Notes: generated by a model not told the origin, from the letters alone. Shown: positions 24,886 to 33,309, counted from the stretch's first letter. The stretch: 64,000 nt of DNA from Streptomyces sp. CB01373 (GCF_002803075.1 NZ_NNBK01000015.1:170714-234713); one strand, 5' to 3'. Numbers and translations: made by a program.

Positions 24886-25932
24886 ATGACACATCGGGTC
24901 GGCTTCATCGTCTTCGAGGGCGTGACCATGCTCGATGTCAGCGGTCCGTCGGAGGTTCTCCATCAGGCGGGCCGGCTCGCTCCCGGCTACGAGCTGGTAC
25001 TCGTCTCCCCCCGCGGCGGGACGGTGACGACCTCCGCCGGGCCCGCGCTGAGCGGCACGGTCCGGGCGGCCGAGGCGGGGCCGGTCGACACGGTCGTGGT
25101 GGCCGGAGGCGACCGGCTGGCGCGACAGCCGGTGGAGGAGGAGCTGCTGGCCTCGGTCCGCGTACTCACCGAGCGGGCGCGACGGGTCGCCTCGGTGTGC
25201 ACCGGCGCCTTCGTGCTGGCCGAACTGGGCCTGCTGGACGGCCGTCGCGCGACGACGCACTGGCGGCACGCGGCCACGCTCGCCCGCCGCTACCCGCGTG
25301 TGCGCGTCGAGCCGGACGCCATGCACATCCGCGACGGGCGGTACGTCACCTCGGCGGGCATCAGCGCGGGCATCGATCTGACGCTCGCGCTGGTGGAGGA
25401 CGACCACGGCGCCGACGTGGCGCGGAACGTCGCGCGTGAGCTGGTCGTCTTCATGCAACGTCCGGGCGGGCAGTCGCAGTTCTCCACGGCCATCACGACC
25501 CCGCCGCCTCGCGGTGACCTGCTCCGGCCGCTGATCGCGTCGGTGCTCTCCGATCCGGCCGCCGACCACAGCCTGCCCGCCATGGCCACCGCCGCCGCCG
25601 TCAGCCCCCGGCATCTGGCCCGGCTGTTCCGCGCCGAACTGGGCACCACGCCCGCACGCTGGGTGGAGCGGGTCCGCCTCGACCGCGCCCAGCAGTTGCT
25701 GCTCGAAGGCCACAGCGTGACCTCGGCCGCGCGGCACAGCGGGCTCGGCTCGGACGAGACACTCCGACGCGCCTTCGCCCGCCATCTGGGCACGACGCCG
25801 AGCCAGTACCGCAAGCGCTTCGCCACCACCCGCGAGGAGCGGTCGGACGCGTCAGGCGAGGACGCGGCCGAGGAAGTCGCGGATGTGCCCGGTGATGGTG
25901 TCGAGGTGGCTTTCCAGAGCGAAGTGCCCTGA
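24886..25932 (+). CDS. GlxA-type AraC-family regulator (DJ-1/PfpI plus AraC HTH)
   Basis: The 348-residue protein joins an N-terminal DJ-1/PfpI domain (about 1-190, nucleophile-elbow-like CTGAF near residue 105) to a C-terminal AraC helix-turn-helix (VSPRHLARLFRAELGTTPA, then SDETLRRAFARHLGTTPSQY). Such fusions regulate small-molecule catabolism. About 27 residues after the HTH are antisense to the 3' end of the opposing hydrolase gene; the two frames overlap by 81 bases. Confidence 0.88.
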   Translation: MTHRVGFIVFEGVTMLDVSGPSEVLHQAGRLAPGYELVLVSPRGGTVTTSAGPALSGTVRAAEAGPVDTVVVAGGDRLARQPVEEELLASVRVLTERARRVASVCTGAFVLAELGLLDGRRATTHWRHAATLARRYPRVRVEPDAMHIRDGRYVTSAGISAGIDLTLALVEDDHGADVARNVARELVVFMQRPGGQSQFSTAITTPPPRGDLLRPLIASVLSDPAADHSLPAMATAAAVSPRHLARLFRAELGTTPARWVERVRLDRAQQLLLEGHSVTSAARHSGLGSDETLRRAFARHLGTTPSQYRKRFATTREERSDASGEDAAEEVADVPGDGVEVAFQSEVP

Positions 25933-26721
25933 CTCGATCAGGTGGATCTCGGCGTCGGGCAGGTCCTGGCCGAACGCCGTGGCACCCTCGGGGCCGAAGA
26001 TCTCGTCGTTGGCTCCCCAGACCGCCAGCAGCGGCACCTGGGAATCCCGGAAGTAGCGCTGGACCCGGGGGTAGAGGTCCACGTTGGAGGGATAGTCGCG
26101 GAATAGCCTCAGCTGGATCTCGTCGTTGCCCGGCCGGTCCAGCAGGGCCTGGTCGTGGACCCAGTTGTCGGGGCTGACCAGGGTGGGATCGGCCACCCCG
26201 TTGACGTACTGCCAGCGTGTGACGTCAGGCGTCAGGGCACCTCGTACCGGGCCCTCGGTGTTCGGCCCGGGTGCCTTGGCGTAGGCGAAGAGGCCGTCCC
26301 AGAAGGGCTTGACGAAGCCCTCGTCGTAGGCGTTGCCGTTCTGGGTGATGATCGCCGTGACGCGGTCCGGGGCCTGGAGGGCGAGACGCCAGCCGATGGG
26401 GGCACCGTAGTCGTGCACGTACATCGCGAACCGGTCGACGCCCAGCCGCTGGAGCAGCCCGGAGGTGGTCTCGGTGAGGGCGTCGAAGGTGTACGGGAAC
26501 TCCTGCGGGGAGGGCATCGCCGACTGGCCGAAGCCGATGTGGTCGGGGGCGATCACGCGGTACCGGTCCGCGAGCGCCGGGATCAGGTGACGGAACATGT
26601 GCGAACTGGTCGGGAAGCCGTGGAGGAGTACGACCACGGGGGCCCGTGGATCGCCGGCCTCCCGGTAGAAGACGTCGAGACCGTCGACGGTGGCCGTGCG
26701 GTGGTGGACTGCGAAGACCAT
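25852..26721 (-). CDS. Alpha/beta hydrolase of haloalkane dehalogenase/epoxide hydrolase type
   Basis: The 289-residue protein has the motif LLHGFPTSSHMFR and the nucleophile elbow VHDYGAP, where Asp takes the place of Ser. That Asp marks dehalogenase- and epoxide-hydrolase-like members. The acid is probably in GANDEIF and the His in SGHFALE. It lies 58 bases after the MFS gene on the same strand, so it may be the third gene of the TetR operon. The start is ATG 26721; GTG 26730 is in frame. Confidence 0.85.
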   Translation of the reverse strand: MVFAVHHRTATVDGLDVFYREAGDPRAPVVVLLHGFPTSSHMFRHLIPALADRYRVIAPDHIGFGQSAMPSPQEFPYTFDALTETTSGLLQRLGVDRFAMYVHDYGAPIGWRLALQAPDRVTAIITQNGNAYDEGFVKPFWDGLFAYAKAPGPNTEGPVRGALTPDVTRWQYVNGVADPTLVSPDNWVHDQALLDRPGNDEIQLRLFRDYPSNVDLYPRVQRYFRDSQVPLLAVWGANDEIFGPEGATAFGQDLPDAEIHLIESGHFALESHLDTITGHIRDFLGRVLA

Positions 26722-26779
26722 GCCTCTCACCCATCTCTCGAGTTTCGGACGCTGTCACTCCAGTCGAACATCTCCCCCT

Positions 26780-26809
26780 CTAACCAGTCAAGGCACTTTT
26801 ACGGGTTAG
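26780..26809 (-). promoter_or_regulatory. Possible promoter/operator ahead of hydrolase
   Basis: On the minus strand TTGACT (plus 26786-26791) lies inside an inverted repeat CTAACC...GGTTAG (26780-26809). The -10 box is unclear. It overlaps the end of the MFS gene. Confidence 0.3.
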
Positions 26810-28147
26810 GTTGCGGTGGGGCAGTCGCGCTGCGGGAAGCAGACCGAGGGCGGTGAGTGCGGCCAGGACCGGCAGGGCGGAACTCATCGTCGAGACGGCG
26901 GACCCGGTCGTGCCGGCAGCGACGGCGATGCCGAGGGTCGGCCCGATGTTCATGGCGGTCTGCTTGAGCCCACCCACGACCCCCGCGTACCCCGGCGGCG
27001 CGTCGCCGACCACGGTCCCGGTGGCGGTGACCATCACCGCGGCGTACCCGGCGCCGATGACGCCGAAGGCCGTGCCCATGACGATCCACGGGCTGTCCGC
27101 TTCGAGCCGGGACAGCACGGCGATGCCGACCACGACCAGGGCGGTGCCCGCGATCGCGGTGTGGCGCGCACCGTAGCGGCGCAGCGCGGCGCTCGCGGCG
27201 GGCGAGCCGAGGACCATGAGCACGGTCAGCGGAAGGACGCGCAGACCGCAGGTGAGCGGGTCGAGGCGGAGAGTGTCCTGGAGGTAGAACGTGGCTCTGA
27301 ACAGCGATCCGAACAGGCCGGCGGACGTGACCAGCAGGACGGCCATCGAGGCCGTCACGGGTGCGGACCGCGCCACGGCCGGCGGGACGATCGGATGCGT
27401 GGCGCGCCCTTCGTGCCGGGCGAGTACCGCCAATATGCCTGCTACGGCGAGGAGTTCGAACAGCGTAGGCGCCGCGGTCCACCCCCGCTCGGGCACTGCG
27501 GCCAGGGCGTGCACGAGGACCGCGAGCGCGAGCGCGAGCAGGCCCGCGCCATTGAGGTTGAGGCGCGAGGAGTCGGCACGTGCGGGTACGGGTGTCCGCA
27601 CGGCGAGGACGAACGCGGCGATGACGAACGCGACGGGCACGTTGACCCAGAACACGGCACGCCAGCCGAGGTGTCCCACGAGCAGACCGCCGAGGATCGG
27701 CCCGGATCCCGCCGCGACCGCGATCGCACTGGTCCGGATGGCGATCGCCGTGCCGAGCCGTTCCGGCGGGTACGCCTGCCGCAGCAGCGCGAGCGTCGCG
27801 GGTTGCAGCAGCGCGCCGAACCCGCCCTGCACCACACGGAGGGCCGTCACCCAGCCGACGTTCGGCGCGAGCGCGATCCCGGCCGAGGCGGCCCCGAAAC
27901 CGAGAACGCCGACGAGCAGCAGGCGCGGATGCCCGTACCGGTCGCCCAGGCGCCCGGCGATCACGAGTAACGCGGCCACCGCGACCAGATAGCCGGTGCT
28001 CGTCCACTGGATCTGGGCGATGCTCGCGCCGAGATCACGCTGGAGGCTGGGCTGCGCCAGGAGCAGGACGGTGCCGTCCAGTGCGACGATCACCGCGCCG
28101 GCCGCGCTGACCAGGAGCGCGAGCCGCCGCTGGGCGGATGTGGTCAT
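26780..28147 (-). CDS. MFS transporter (DHA2-like, 14 helices)
   Basis: The 455-residue protein opens with helix 1 ALDGTVLLLAQPSL, a DHA2-like pattern, and motif A as GRLGDRYGHPRLLL. It is a likely drug exporter. Its ATG overlaps the stop of the upstream TetR gene as ATGA, so the repressor and pump are translationally coupled in one operon. Confidence 0.9.
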   Translation of the reverse strand: MTTSAQRRLALLVSAAGAVIVALDGTVLLLAQPSLQRDLGASIAQIQWTSTGYLVAVAALLVIAGRLGDRYGHPRLLLVGVLGFGAASAGIALAPNVGWVTALRVVQGGFGALLQPATLALLRQAYPPERLGTAIAIRTSAIAVAAGSGPILGGLLVGHLGWRAVFWVNVPVAFVIAAFVLAVRTPVPARADSSRLNLNGAGLLALALAVLVHALAAVPERGWTAAPTLFELLAVAGILAVLARHEGRATHPIVPPAVARSAPVTASMAVLLVTSAGLFGSLFRATFYLQDTLRLDPLTCGLRVLPLTVLMVLGSPAASAALRRYGARHTAIAGTALVVVGIAVLSRLEADSPWIVMGTAFGVIGAGYAAVMVTATGTVVGDAPPGYAGVVGGLKQTAMNIGPTLGIAVAAGTTGSAVSTMSSALPVLAALTALGLLPAARLPHRNLTRKSALTG

Positions 28148-28800
28148 GAGGTCACCGGGCCGAGGTGGGCGGCCACGACGGTCGCGACGAGCCGGTCGCA
28201 CTGATCGTCTTCGGGACCGCCGTCCGGCGGTGGGGACCCGAGGGCGAGTTGCAGGCTGCCCCAGGCCCACAACTGGGCCATCCCGTGCAGGTTCGACCAC
28301 AGGGCGGCGGCGGTCACGGCGGGCGGCGGTGCGGCGTCGTCGGGCCCGCCGTCCTCTTGGGTGCCGTCCCGCTCCGCTCGGCACCGGGCGACGAGCTGGG
28401 TCATGTGCTCGAACAGCGGGAGGGTCGTTCGGCGCAGCCGCTGCTGGTCCGGCGCCTGCGGCCCGCTGTCGAGCAGGTCGTGCCGGAACATCAGCTCGAA
28501 CATGCCGCGGCGCTCCAGCGCGTACCTGACGTACGCCCGCGCGACGGCCTCCAACCGGGCGCGCGCCGTGGTCGCGTCGGCGACCGCGGCCTCGAACCGG
28601 GCGCCGAGGTCCTCGAAGCCGCGGCGGGCGATGGCCGACAGCAGCGCGTGGTGCGTCGGGAAGTACCGGCGCGGCGCCCCGTGCGACACCCCCGCTCGGC
28701 GTGCCGTCTCCCGCAGGCCCACGGACGCGGAGCCCTCGGTGAGCACGAGGTCCACACCGGCATCGATCAACCGCTCCCGCAGGGAGCTCTCCTCAGTCAT
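28144..28800 (-). CDS. TetR-family repressor, first gene of pump operon
   Basis: The 218-residue protein has the TetR helix-turn-helix (LRERLIDAGVDLVLTEGSAS, then LRETARRAGVSHGAPRRYF) and a C-terminal ligand domain of the TetR_C_33-like kind. It sits directly on its own operator pair and is coupled to the MFS gene, so it presumably represses itself and the pump until an inducer binds. Confidence 0.92.
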   Translation of the reverse strand: MTEESSLRERLIDAGVDLVLTEGSASVGLRETARRAGVSHGAPRRYFPTHHALLSAIARRGFEDLGARFEAAVADATTARARLEAVARAYVRYALERRGMFELMFRHDLLDSGPQAPDQQRLRRTTLPLFEHMTQLVARCRAERDGTQEDGGPDDAAPPPAVTAAALWSNLHGMAQLWAWGSLQLALGSPPPDGGPEDDQCDRLVATVVAAHLGPVTS

Positions 28801-28837
28801 AGACAGTGTCTACCACTACGTCGTAGACACTGTCTAC
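28800..28837. promoter_or_regulatory. Twin TetR operators
   Basis: TAGACAGTGTCTA (28800-28812) and GTAGACACTGTCTAC (28823-28837) are each palindromic around a single central base. Together they form a larger perfect inverted repeat with 13-base arms (28801-28813 and 28823-28835) and a 9-base spacer. The centres are 24 bases apart, about two helical turns. The first begins at the repressor's own start codon. Confidence 0.75.
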
Positions 28838-28903
28838 TTCACCTCCGCCGGCGATCGCGGCGCGTGTAACCTGTCAAGCGAGCCCATTCGGTTAGGGGAT
28901 GCG

Positions 28904-29419
28904 ATGGCGAGCGAGCGGGAGCGGCAGGACGCGCTGCTGGATCTCCTCAACAGCACGCCGGTTGTCGGCGGTGCCGTCCAGGACGAGCTGGCGGACCCGG
29001 AAGCGGCCAGGTCCTGGCAGCGGGCCCATGGCGGCAGCGGAACGGCGGACGAGCTGCGCGGCCTCGTCCAGGCACGCGACGCCCTCCAGGACGTGGTGCG
29101 CGGTGCCCGCACCGCCACGACGCTGGGCCCGCTCCTGAAGGGCGTGACCTCCCGGCCGGACGTGTCGTCCGAGGGAGTGTCGTGGAAGCTGGACATCCCT
29201 CCGGAGCGCCGGATGGCGGTGGAAGCGGTGCTGGCGTGGAGCGCGGTTCAGCGGACGATGCCCGGACGGCTGCGTCCGTGCGCCAACCCCGAGTGCCGGC
29301 GCTTCGTCATCGACCGCAGCAAGACCAACAGGGCCCGCTGGTGTTCGATGGCCGTCTGCGGCAACCGCATGAAGGCGCGGCGCCACTACCAGCGCACCCG
29401 TGACGTGGCAGCCGAGTAA
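28904..29419 (+). CDS. CGNR zinc-finger protein (ABATE domain)
   Basis: The 171-residue protein has an N-terminal ABATE-type domain and a C-terminal CGNR zinc finger: CANPECRRFVIDRSKTNRAR, then WCSMAVCGNRMKARRHY. The four cysteines and the CGNR box are intact. These are putative stress-responsive DNA-binding regulators. It is divergent from the TetR operon, so the twin operators could also repress it. AGGGG lies upstream of the ATG. Confidence 0.88.
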   Translation: MASERERQDALLDLLNSTPVVGGAVQDELADPEAARSWQRAHGGSGTADELRGLVQARDALQDVVRGARTATTLGPLLKGVTSRPDVSSEGVSWKLDIPPERRMAVEAVLAWSAVQRTMPGRLRPCANPECRRFVIDRSKTNRARWCSMAVCGNRMKARRHYQRTRDVAAE

Positions 29420-29425
29420 GCGTGC

Positions 29426-30862
29426 TCAACCGGCGGGTGCGCCGAACCACTTGGTGAGCCGGTAGAGCAGATCCTGCTGGTCCTCGCCGGCCCACGCCAC
29501 ATGGCCGTCGGGCCGCAGCAGTACCGCGGGTACGTCCAACTCCTCGCTGACGCCGACGACATGGTCGACCCGGTCCGCCCAGCCCGCCACCGACAGCCGG
29601 CCGGTCCGGTCGAGCAGCAGCCCGCGTCCACCGTGCATCAGCTCGTAGAGGCGCCCTCGCTTCAGCCGCACGTCCCGCAGCCGCCGGCCGAGCAGTTCGT
29701 GGCCGTCGCCGATGTCGTAGCGGACCTCCACCGCGGTGATGATCCCGGTCACGTACCGGTTCACCTCCTCGAAGTCCATCAGCTTCGAGAACAGTTCCCG
29801 CAGCGCGGTCGCGCCCGGATCGGTGCCGAGCAGCGTGATCTGCGCGCGGGTGTTCTCCAGCACCCGGGCGCCCACCGGGTGCCGTTCGGTGTGATAGCTG
29901 TCCAACAGCCCGTCCGGGGCCCAGCCGTTGACCTCGGCGGCCAGCTTCCAGCCCAGGTTGAACGCGTCCTGCACGCCGAGGTTGAGCCCCTGCCCGCCGG
30001 TCGGCGGATGGATGTGCGCGGCGTCGCCGGCCAGCAGGACCCGGCCCACCCGGTAGCGCTCGGCCTGCCGGGTTGCGTCGCCGAACCGGGACAGCCAGCG
30101 CGGCGAGTGCGCCCCGAAGTCGGTGCCCGCGACGGCCCGCAGCCGCTCCTTGAACTCGTCGAGCGTCGGCGGGGCCGTACGGTCCTCGGCCACCCCGTCG
30201 GCGGGCACGATGATGCGGTACACCCCCTCGCGTCCGTCCACATCGGGGATGGCGCCGAAGCGCAGTTGGGTCCTGCGGACCTCGGTGACGACGGCGGCGA
30301 CCGTCGCCGGATCCTCGGTCGTCTCCATGTCGCCCAGCAGGGTCTCGATCCTGGCTGGTTCGCCGGGGAAACCGACGCCGAGCAGTTTGCGTACGGTGCT
30401 GCGGCCGCCGTCGCAGCCGACGAGGTAGCGCGAGCGCAGGCGCGTGCCGTCGGCCAGTTCGACGGTCACGCCGTCCTCGTCCTGGCTCAGGCCCACCACT
30501 TGGTGGCCGCGCCGGATCTCGGCGCCGAGTTCGAGGGCGCGCTCTTCGAGCAGCCGCTCTGTGACCGGCTGCGGGGTGGCGAGGCCGTACGGGTGTGCCG
30601 TGTCCAGCAGGTCCGGCCACGGCTTGACGATGCCACCGAAGAGACCGCCGGCCTGGAACTTCTCGCTGACCGCGAGGAACCGCTCCAGCAGACCGCGCTG
30701 GTCCATCATCTCGACGCTGCGCGCGTGCAGGCCGCGTCCGCGGGACTGCCCGGTCGGCTCGGTCAGCTTCTCCAGCACGACCACGTGCACGCCGTACAGC
30801 CGCAACTCGCCGGCCAGCATCAAGCCTGTCGGTCCGCCGCCGACCACGATCACGTCCGTCAT
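29426..30862 (-). CDS. rox: Rifamycin monooxygenase (Rox-like FAD monooxygenase)
   Basis: The 478-residue class A flavin monooxygenase has GGGPTG near the N-terminus, the DG motif GCDGGRSTVRK (about residue 155) and the GD motif LLAGDAAHIHPPTGGQGLNL (about 275). Overall it closely resembles, from memory, the Streptomyces Rox enzymes that hydroxylate and linearise rifamycins, including HSPRWLSRFGDATR and the C-terminal VAGWADRVDHVV. The upstream inverted repeat at 31017-31035 resembles the rifamycin-associated element, which supports the call. The start is ATG 30862 with a weak ribosome binding site. A related PheA/TfdB aromatic hydroxylase is the alternative. Confidence 0.8.
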   Translation of the reverse strand: MTDVIVVGGGPTGLMLAGELRLYGVHVVVLEKLTEPTGQSRGRGLHARSVEMMDQRGLLERFLAVSEKFQAGGLFGGIVKPWPDLLDTAHPYGLATPQPVTERLLEERALELGAEIRRGHQVVGLSQDEDGVTVELADGTRLRSRYLVGCDGGRSTVRKLLGVGFPGEPARIETLLGDMETTEDPATVAAVVTEVRRTQLRFGAIPDVDGREGVYRIIVPADGVAEDRTAPPTLDEFKERLRAVAGTDFGAHSPRWLSRFGDATRQAERYRVGRVLLAGDAAHIHPPTGGQGLNLGVQDAFNLGWKLAAEVNGWAPDGLLDSYHTERHPVGARVLENTRAQITLLGTDPGATALRELFSKLMDFEEVNRYVTGIITAVEVRYDIGDGHELLGRRLRDVRLKRGRLYELMHGGRGLLLDRTGRLSVAGWADRVDHVVGVSEELDVPAVLLRPDGHVAWAGEDQQDLLYRLTKWFGAPAG

Positions 30863-31016
30863 CAAATCGCCCGTTCAAGGAGAGAGGGTTTCGCCGACCG
30901 GCCACTCCGCGTGGTCCGGCGGCGCGCGCACGCGCACATTGGCAAAGTGCGCGCATTTCGCGAATCACTTATTTCCGCGACTTCTGGCTTCGACCGGAGA
31001 TTCTGCGGCACGACCC

Positions 31017-31035
31017 GGGCCTTGCCGCAAGGCCC
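31017..31035. promoter_or_regulatory. Rifamycin-associated-element-like inverted repeat
   Basis: GGGCCTTGCCGCAAGGCCC is a perfect 9-1-9 palindrome, 155 bases upstream of rox. It agrees with the 19-bp rifamycin-associated element reported upstream of rifamycin-inactivation genes such as rph and rox in actinomycetes (consensus recalled from memory). Confidence 0.7.
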
Positions 31036-31050
31036 CCGGTGCGCTATAAG
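31022..31050 (+). promoter_or_regulatory. Rightward sigma70 promoter embedded in the RAE-like repeat
   Basis: TTGCCG (31022-31027, inside the palindrome), exactly 17 bases, then TATAAG (31045-31050). Transcription would start near 31057 and run away from rox. The leftward counterpart, TTGCGG with CAGAAT at 19-base spacing (31000-31005), is weaker and would serve rox. Confidence 0.55.
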
Positions 31051-31058
31051 TTGAGAGT

Positions 31059-31094
31059 GGCAAGGAGCGGGTGCTCCTTGCCTTTGCTTTTGTC
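31059..31094 (+). terminator. Intrinsic terminator directly behind the promoter
   Basis: GGCAAGGAGC-GGGT-GCTCCTTGCC is a perfect 10-bp stem with a 4-base loop, followed by TTTGCTTTTGTC. It begins nine bases after the -10 box, so most rightward transcripts would be about 35 bases long. The other bases of the 30863-31269 interval hold no gene. Confidence 0.65.
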
Positions 31095-31269
31095 TGCCGC
31101 GGCTTTGCCTTTGTCCGCCGCTGCCGTCCGCACCCCCTCGCCCTCCCCCGCGGACGAACGCGCCCCCTGCCGGTGCACGAACTAGGATCGATCCCAGCGC
31201 ACAGATCACAGCGCCATGAGGGGCTGCCCCGGCTGCCGCCCCGGCCGACCACCCCGCAGGAGGTCCGCG

Positions 31270-33030
31270 ATGGCGACGCTGCTGTCCGTGAACGTGGGAA
31301 TGCCCACGGACGTCTCATGGCAGGGAAGGACCGTCCGCACCGGAGCCTGGAAGGCTCCCGTCGAAGGCCCCCGCATGGTCCGGCGGCTCAACGTCGACGG
31401 AGACGGTCAGGGAGATCTGGCCGGGCACGGCGGCGAGATCCGTGCCGTCCTCGTCTACCAGTCGGAGTCCTACCGGTACTGGCAGAAGCAGCTCGGTCGC
31501 GACGATCTGAGCTTCGGGATGTTCGGGGAGAACTTCACCGTCGAGGGACTGCCCGACGACGAAGTGTGCATCGGTGACCGGTACCGCATCGGCGAGGCCG
31601 AGTTCGAGGTCACCCAGCCCCGCGTCACCTGCTACCGCGTCGGCATGCGCCTCGGCGAACCCACCATGGCGTCCCTGCTGGTCGCCCACCACCGCCCCGG
31701 CTTCTACCTGCGCGTGCTCACCGAGGGGCACGTCCAGGCCGGCGACGAGATCACCCTCGTCCGCAAGGGGCCGGAGGAACTCAGCGTGGCCGACACCGAC
31801 GCACTGCTCTACCTCCCCCACCGCGACTCCGCGAAACTGCGCAAGGCGCTCAGCATCCCTGCTCTCAGCCCCGGTTGGCAGCAGTCCTTCCGCGAACTCG
31901 CCGCCGCCCAGCAGCCCCAGCAGGAACCCGGATGGCCGGACGAACGCGCGAGCACACGGCAGTCCAGGCAGGAGCCGGGGTGGCCGGGCTTCAAGAGCAT
32001 GCGCGTGGCCCGCATCGTTCCGGAGACCGCCGACATCTCGTCGGTCTACCTCGACAGCGCCGACGGCACGCCGCTGCCCGAGGCCCGCCCCGGCCAGTAC
32101 CTCTCCATCCGGCTTGCCGTCGGCGACGGCGTCCCCACGGTGCGCAGCTACTCCCTGTCCTCCACGCCCACCGACCGTACCTACCGCATCAGCGTCAAGC
32201 ACGAATCCTGCGGAAGGGTCAGCGGCTACATCCATGCCACGCTCCACCCCGGGGACCTCGTGGACATCGCAAGTCCCCGGGGAACGTTCGTACTTGAAGC
32301 AGGTACCCGCCCGATCGTCCTCGTCTCCGCGGGCATCGGTGCCACTCCCGTGCTCGCGATGCTCCACGGGCTCGCCGCCGTACGAGACCCACGCGCCGTC
32401 TGGTGGATCCACACCGCGCACGACCGTGCCCACCACGCGTTCGCGCACGAGGCCCACGCCCTCCTGGCCCGACTCCCCGACGCCCACGAACACATCTACT
32501 ACACCTCCGAGGCCCCGCCCCCGGGCGAGCGGCACATCACCCGGGGCCGCCCGACCGCCCCGGCGCTCACGGCCCTGGGCATCCCCACCGACGCCGACGC
32601 CTACCTCTGCGGACCGACCGCCTTCATGGACGACCTCGGCGGCTACCTGCGCGACCACGGTCTGCGGGCCGAGCGGATCCACACGGAACAGTTCAGCGCC
32701 CTGCCCGCCATCAACCCCGGCGTCACGCCCACCGCCGCCGTCCGGCCGCACCAGCCGCCCGGTCCCGCGGGCTCCGGCCCGCTCATCACCTTCGCCCGCA
32801 GCGGCATCAGCACCCCCTGGTCACCGGCCCACGCCTCGCTGCTGGACCTCGCCGAGGCCTGCGACATTCCCACCCGCTGGTCCTGCCGCACCGGCGTCTG
32901 CCACACCTGCGTCACCCACCTCATGGCGGGCGACATCACCTACACCACCCCACCCCTCGAACTCCCCGAACCCGGCACCGTCCTCGTCTGCTGCAGCGAA
33001 CCGGCCACCGAAGTCGTCCTCGACCTCTAG
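31270..33030 (+). CDS. MOSC domain / FAD-NAD(P) reductase / [2Fe-2S] ferredoxin fusion
   Basis: The 586-residue protein has a MOSC domain (about 1-165; FGMFGENFTVEGL and QPRVTCYRVGMRL with its Cys), a YiiM-like 3-alpha segment, a ferredoxin-reductase core (about 255-490; FAD motif VRSYSLSS, NAD-side VSAGIGATPVLAML and LCGPTAFM), and a C-terminal plant-type [2Fe-2S] domain with cysteines in SCRTGVCHTC and VCC. It would move electrons from NAD(P)H to a sulfur- or molybdenum-linked reductive reaction of unknown substrate. ATG 31270 has AGGAGG seven bases upstream. Its TAG stop lies in the CTAG at the end of a mini-element. Confidence 0.9.
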   Translation: MATLLSVNVGMPTDVSWQGRTVRTGAWKAPVEGPRMVRRLNVDGDGQGDLAGHGGEIRAVLVYQSESYRYWQKQLGRDDLSFGMFGENFTVEGLPDDEVCIGDRYRIGEAEFEVTQPRVTCYRVGMRLGEPTMASLLVAHHRPGFYLRVLTEGHVQAGDEITLVRKGPEELSVADTDALLYLPHRDSAKLRKALSIPALSPGWQQSFRELAAAQQPQQEPGWPDERASTRQSRQEPGWPGFKSMRVARIVPETADISSVYLDSADGTPLPEARPGQYLSIRLAVGDGVPTVRSYSLSSTPTDRTYRISVKHESCGRVSGYIHATLHPGDLVDIASPRGTFVLEAGTRPIVLVSAGIGATPVLAMLHGLAAVRDPRAVWWIHTAHDRAHHAFAHEAHALLARLPDAHEHIYYTSEAPPPGERHITRGRPTAPALTALGIPTDADAYLCGPTAFMDDLGGYLRDHGLRAERIHTEQFSALPAINPGVTPTAAVRPHQPPGPAGSGPLITFARSGISTPWSPAHASLLDLAEACDIPTRWSCRTGVCHTCVTHLMAGDITYTTPPLELPEPGTVLVCCSEPATEVVLDL

Positions 33031-33253
33031 GGCCTTTCGTTTGGATCAGGCCGGATCAGGGAGCGGGGTCTGGTGCTGGGGGCACCTCCCACGTCGTTCA
33101 GGCAGTGGGGGAGCGTCGCAAGGCGGAGGAGGGCGGCAGGGCGGAGCCCTGCCAACCGACGACAACGCGGCTGGGGGTGCCCCCTGCTCGAAGAGCTTGG
33201 GGGAGCGGTGCCAGACCCCGCGAGCCCGGCATGATCCAAACGAAAGGCCCTAG
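33027..33253. mobile_element. Palindromic MITE-like element B (227 bp)
   Basis: The ends are perfect 22-bp inverted repeats starting CTAGGGCCTTTCGTTTGG. The inner arms still align (GCGGGGTCTGG on both sides; GGGGGCACC blocks), so the whole element can fold into a long hairpin. CTAG bounds it on both sides and no transposase is encoded. The left CTAG contains the stop codon of the MOSC gene. It differs in sequence from element A at 18770 but shares the design. Confidence 0.72.
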
Positions 33254-33309
33254 GAACACCGGCCCGCCGACCGGGTGCGGGGGCACCCTCGTGGGCGCCC
33301 CCGCGCCGG

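Noticed and set aside
26000..28800. tRNA or tmRNA gene at the IS or mini-element boundaries
   Set aside because: No cloverleaf-like pairing with a TTC loop was seen at any boundary.
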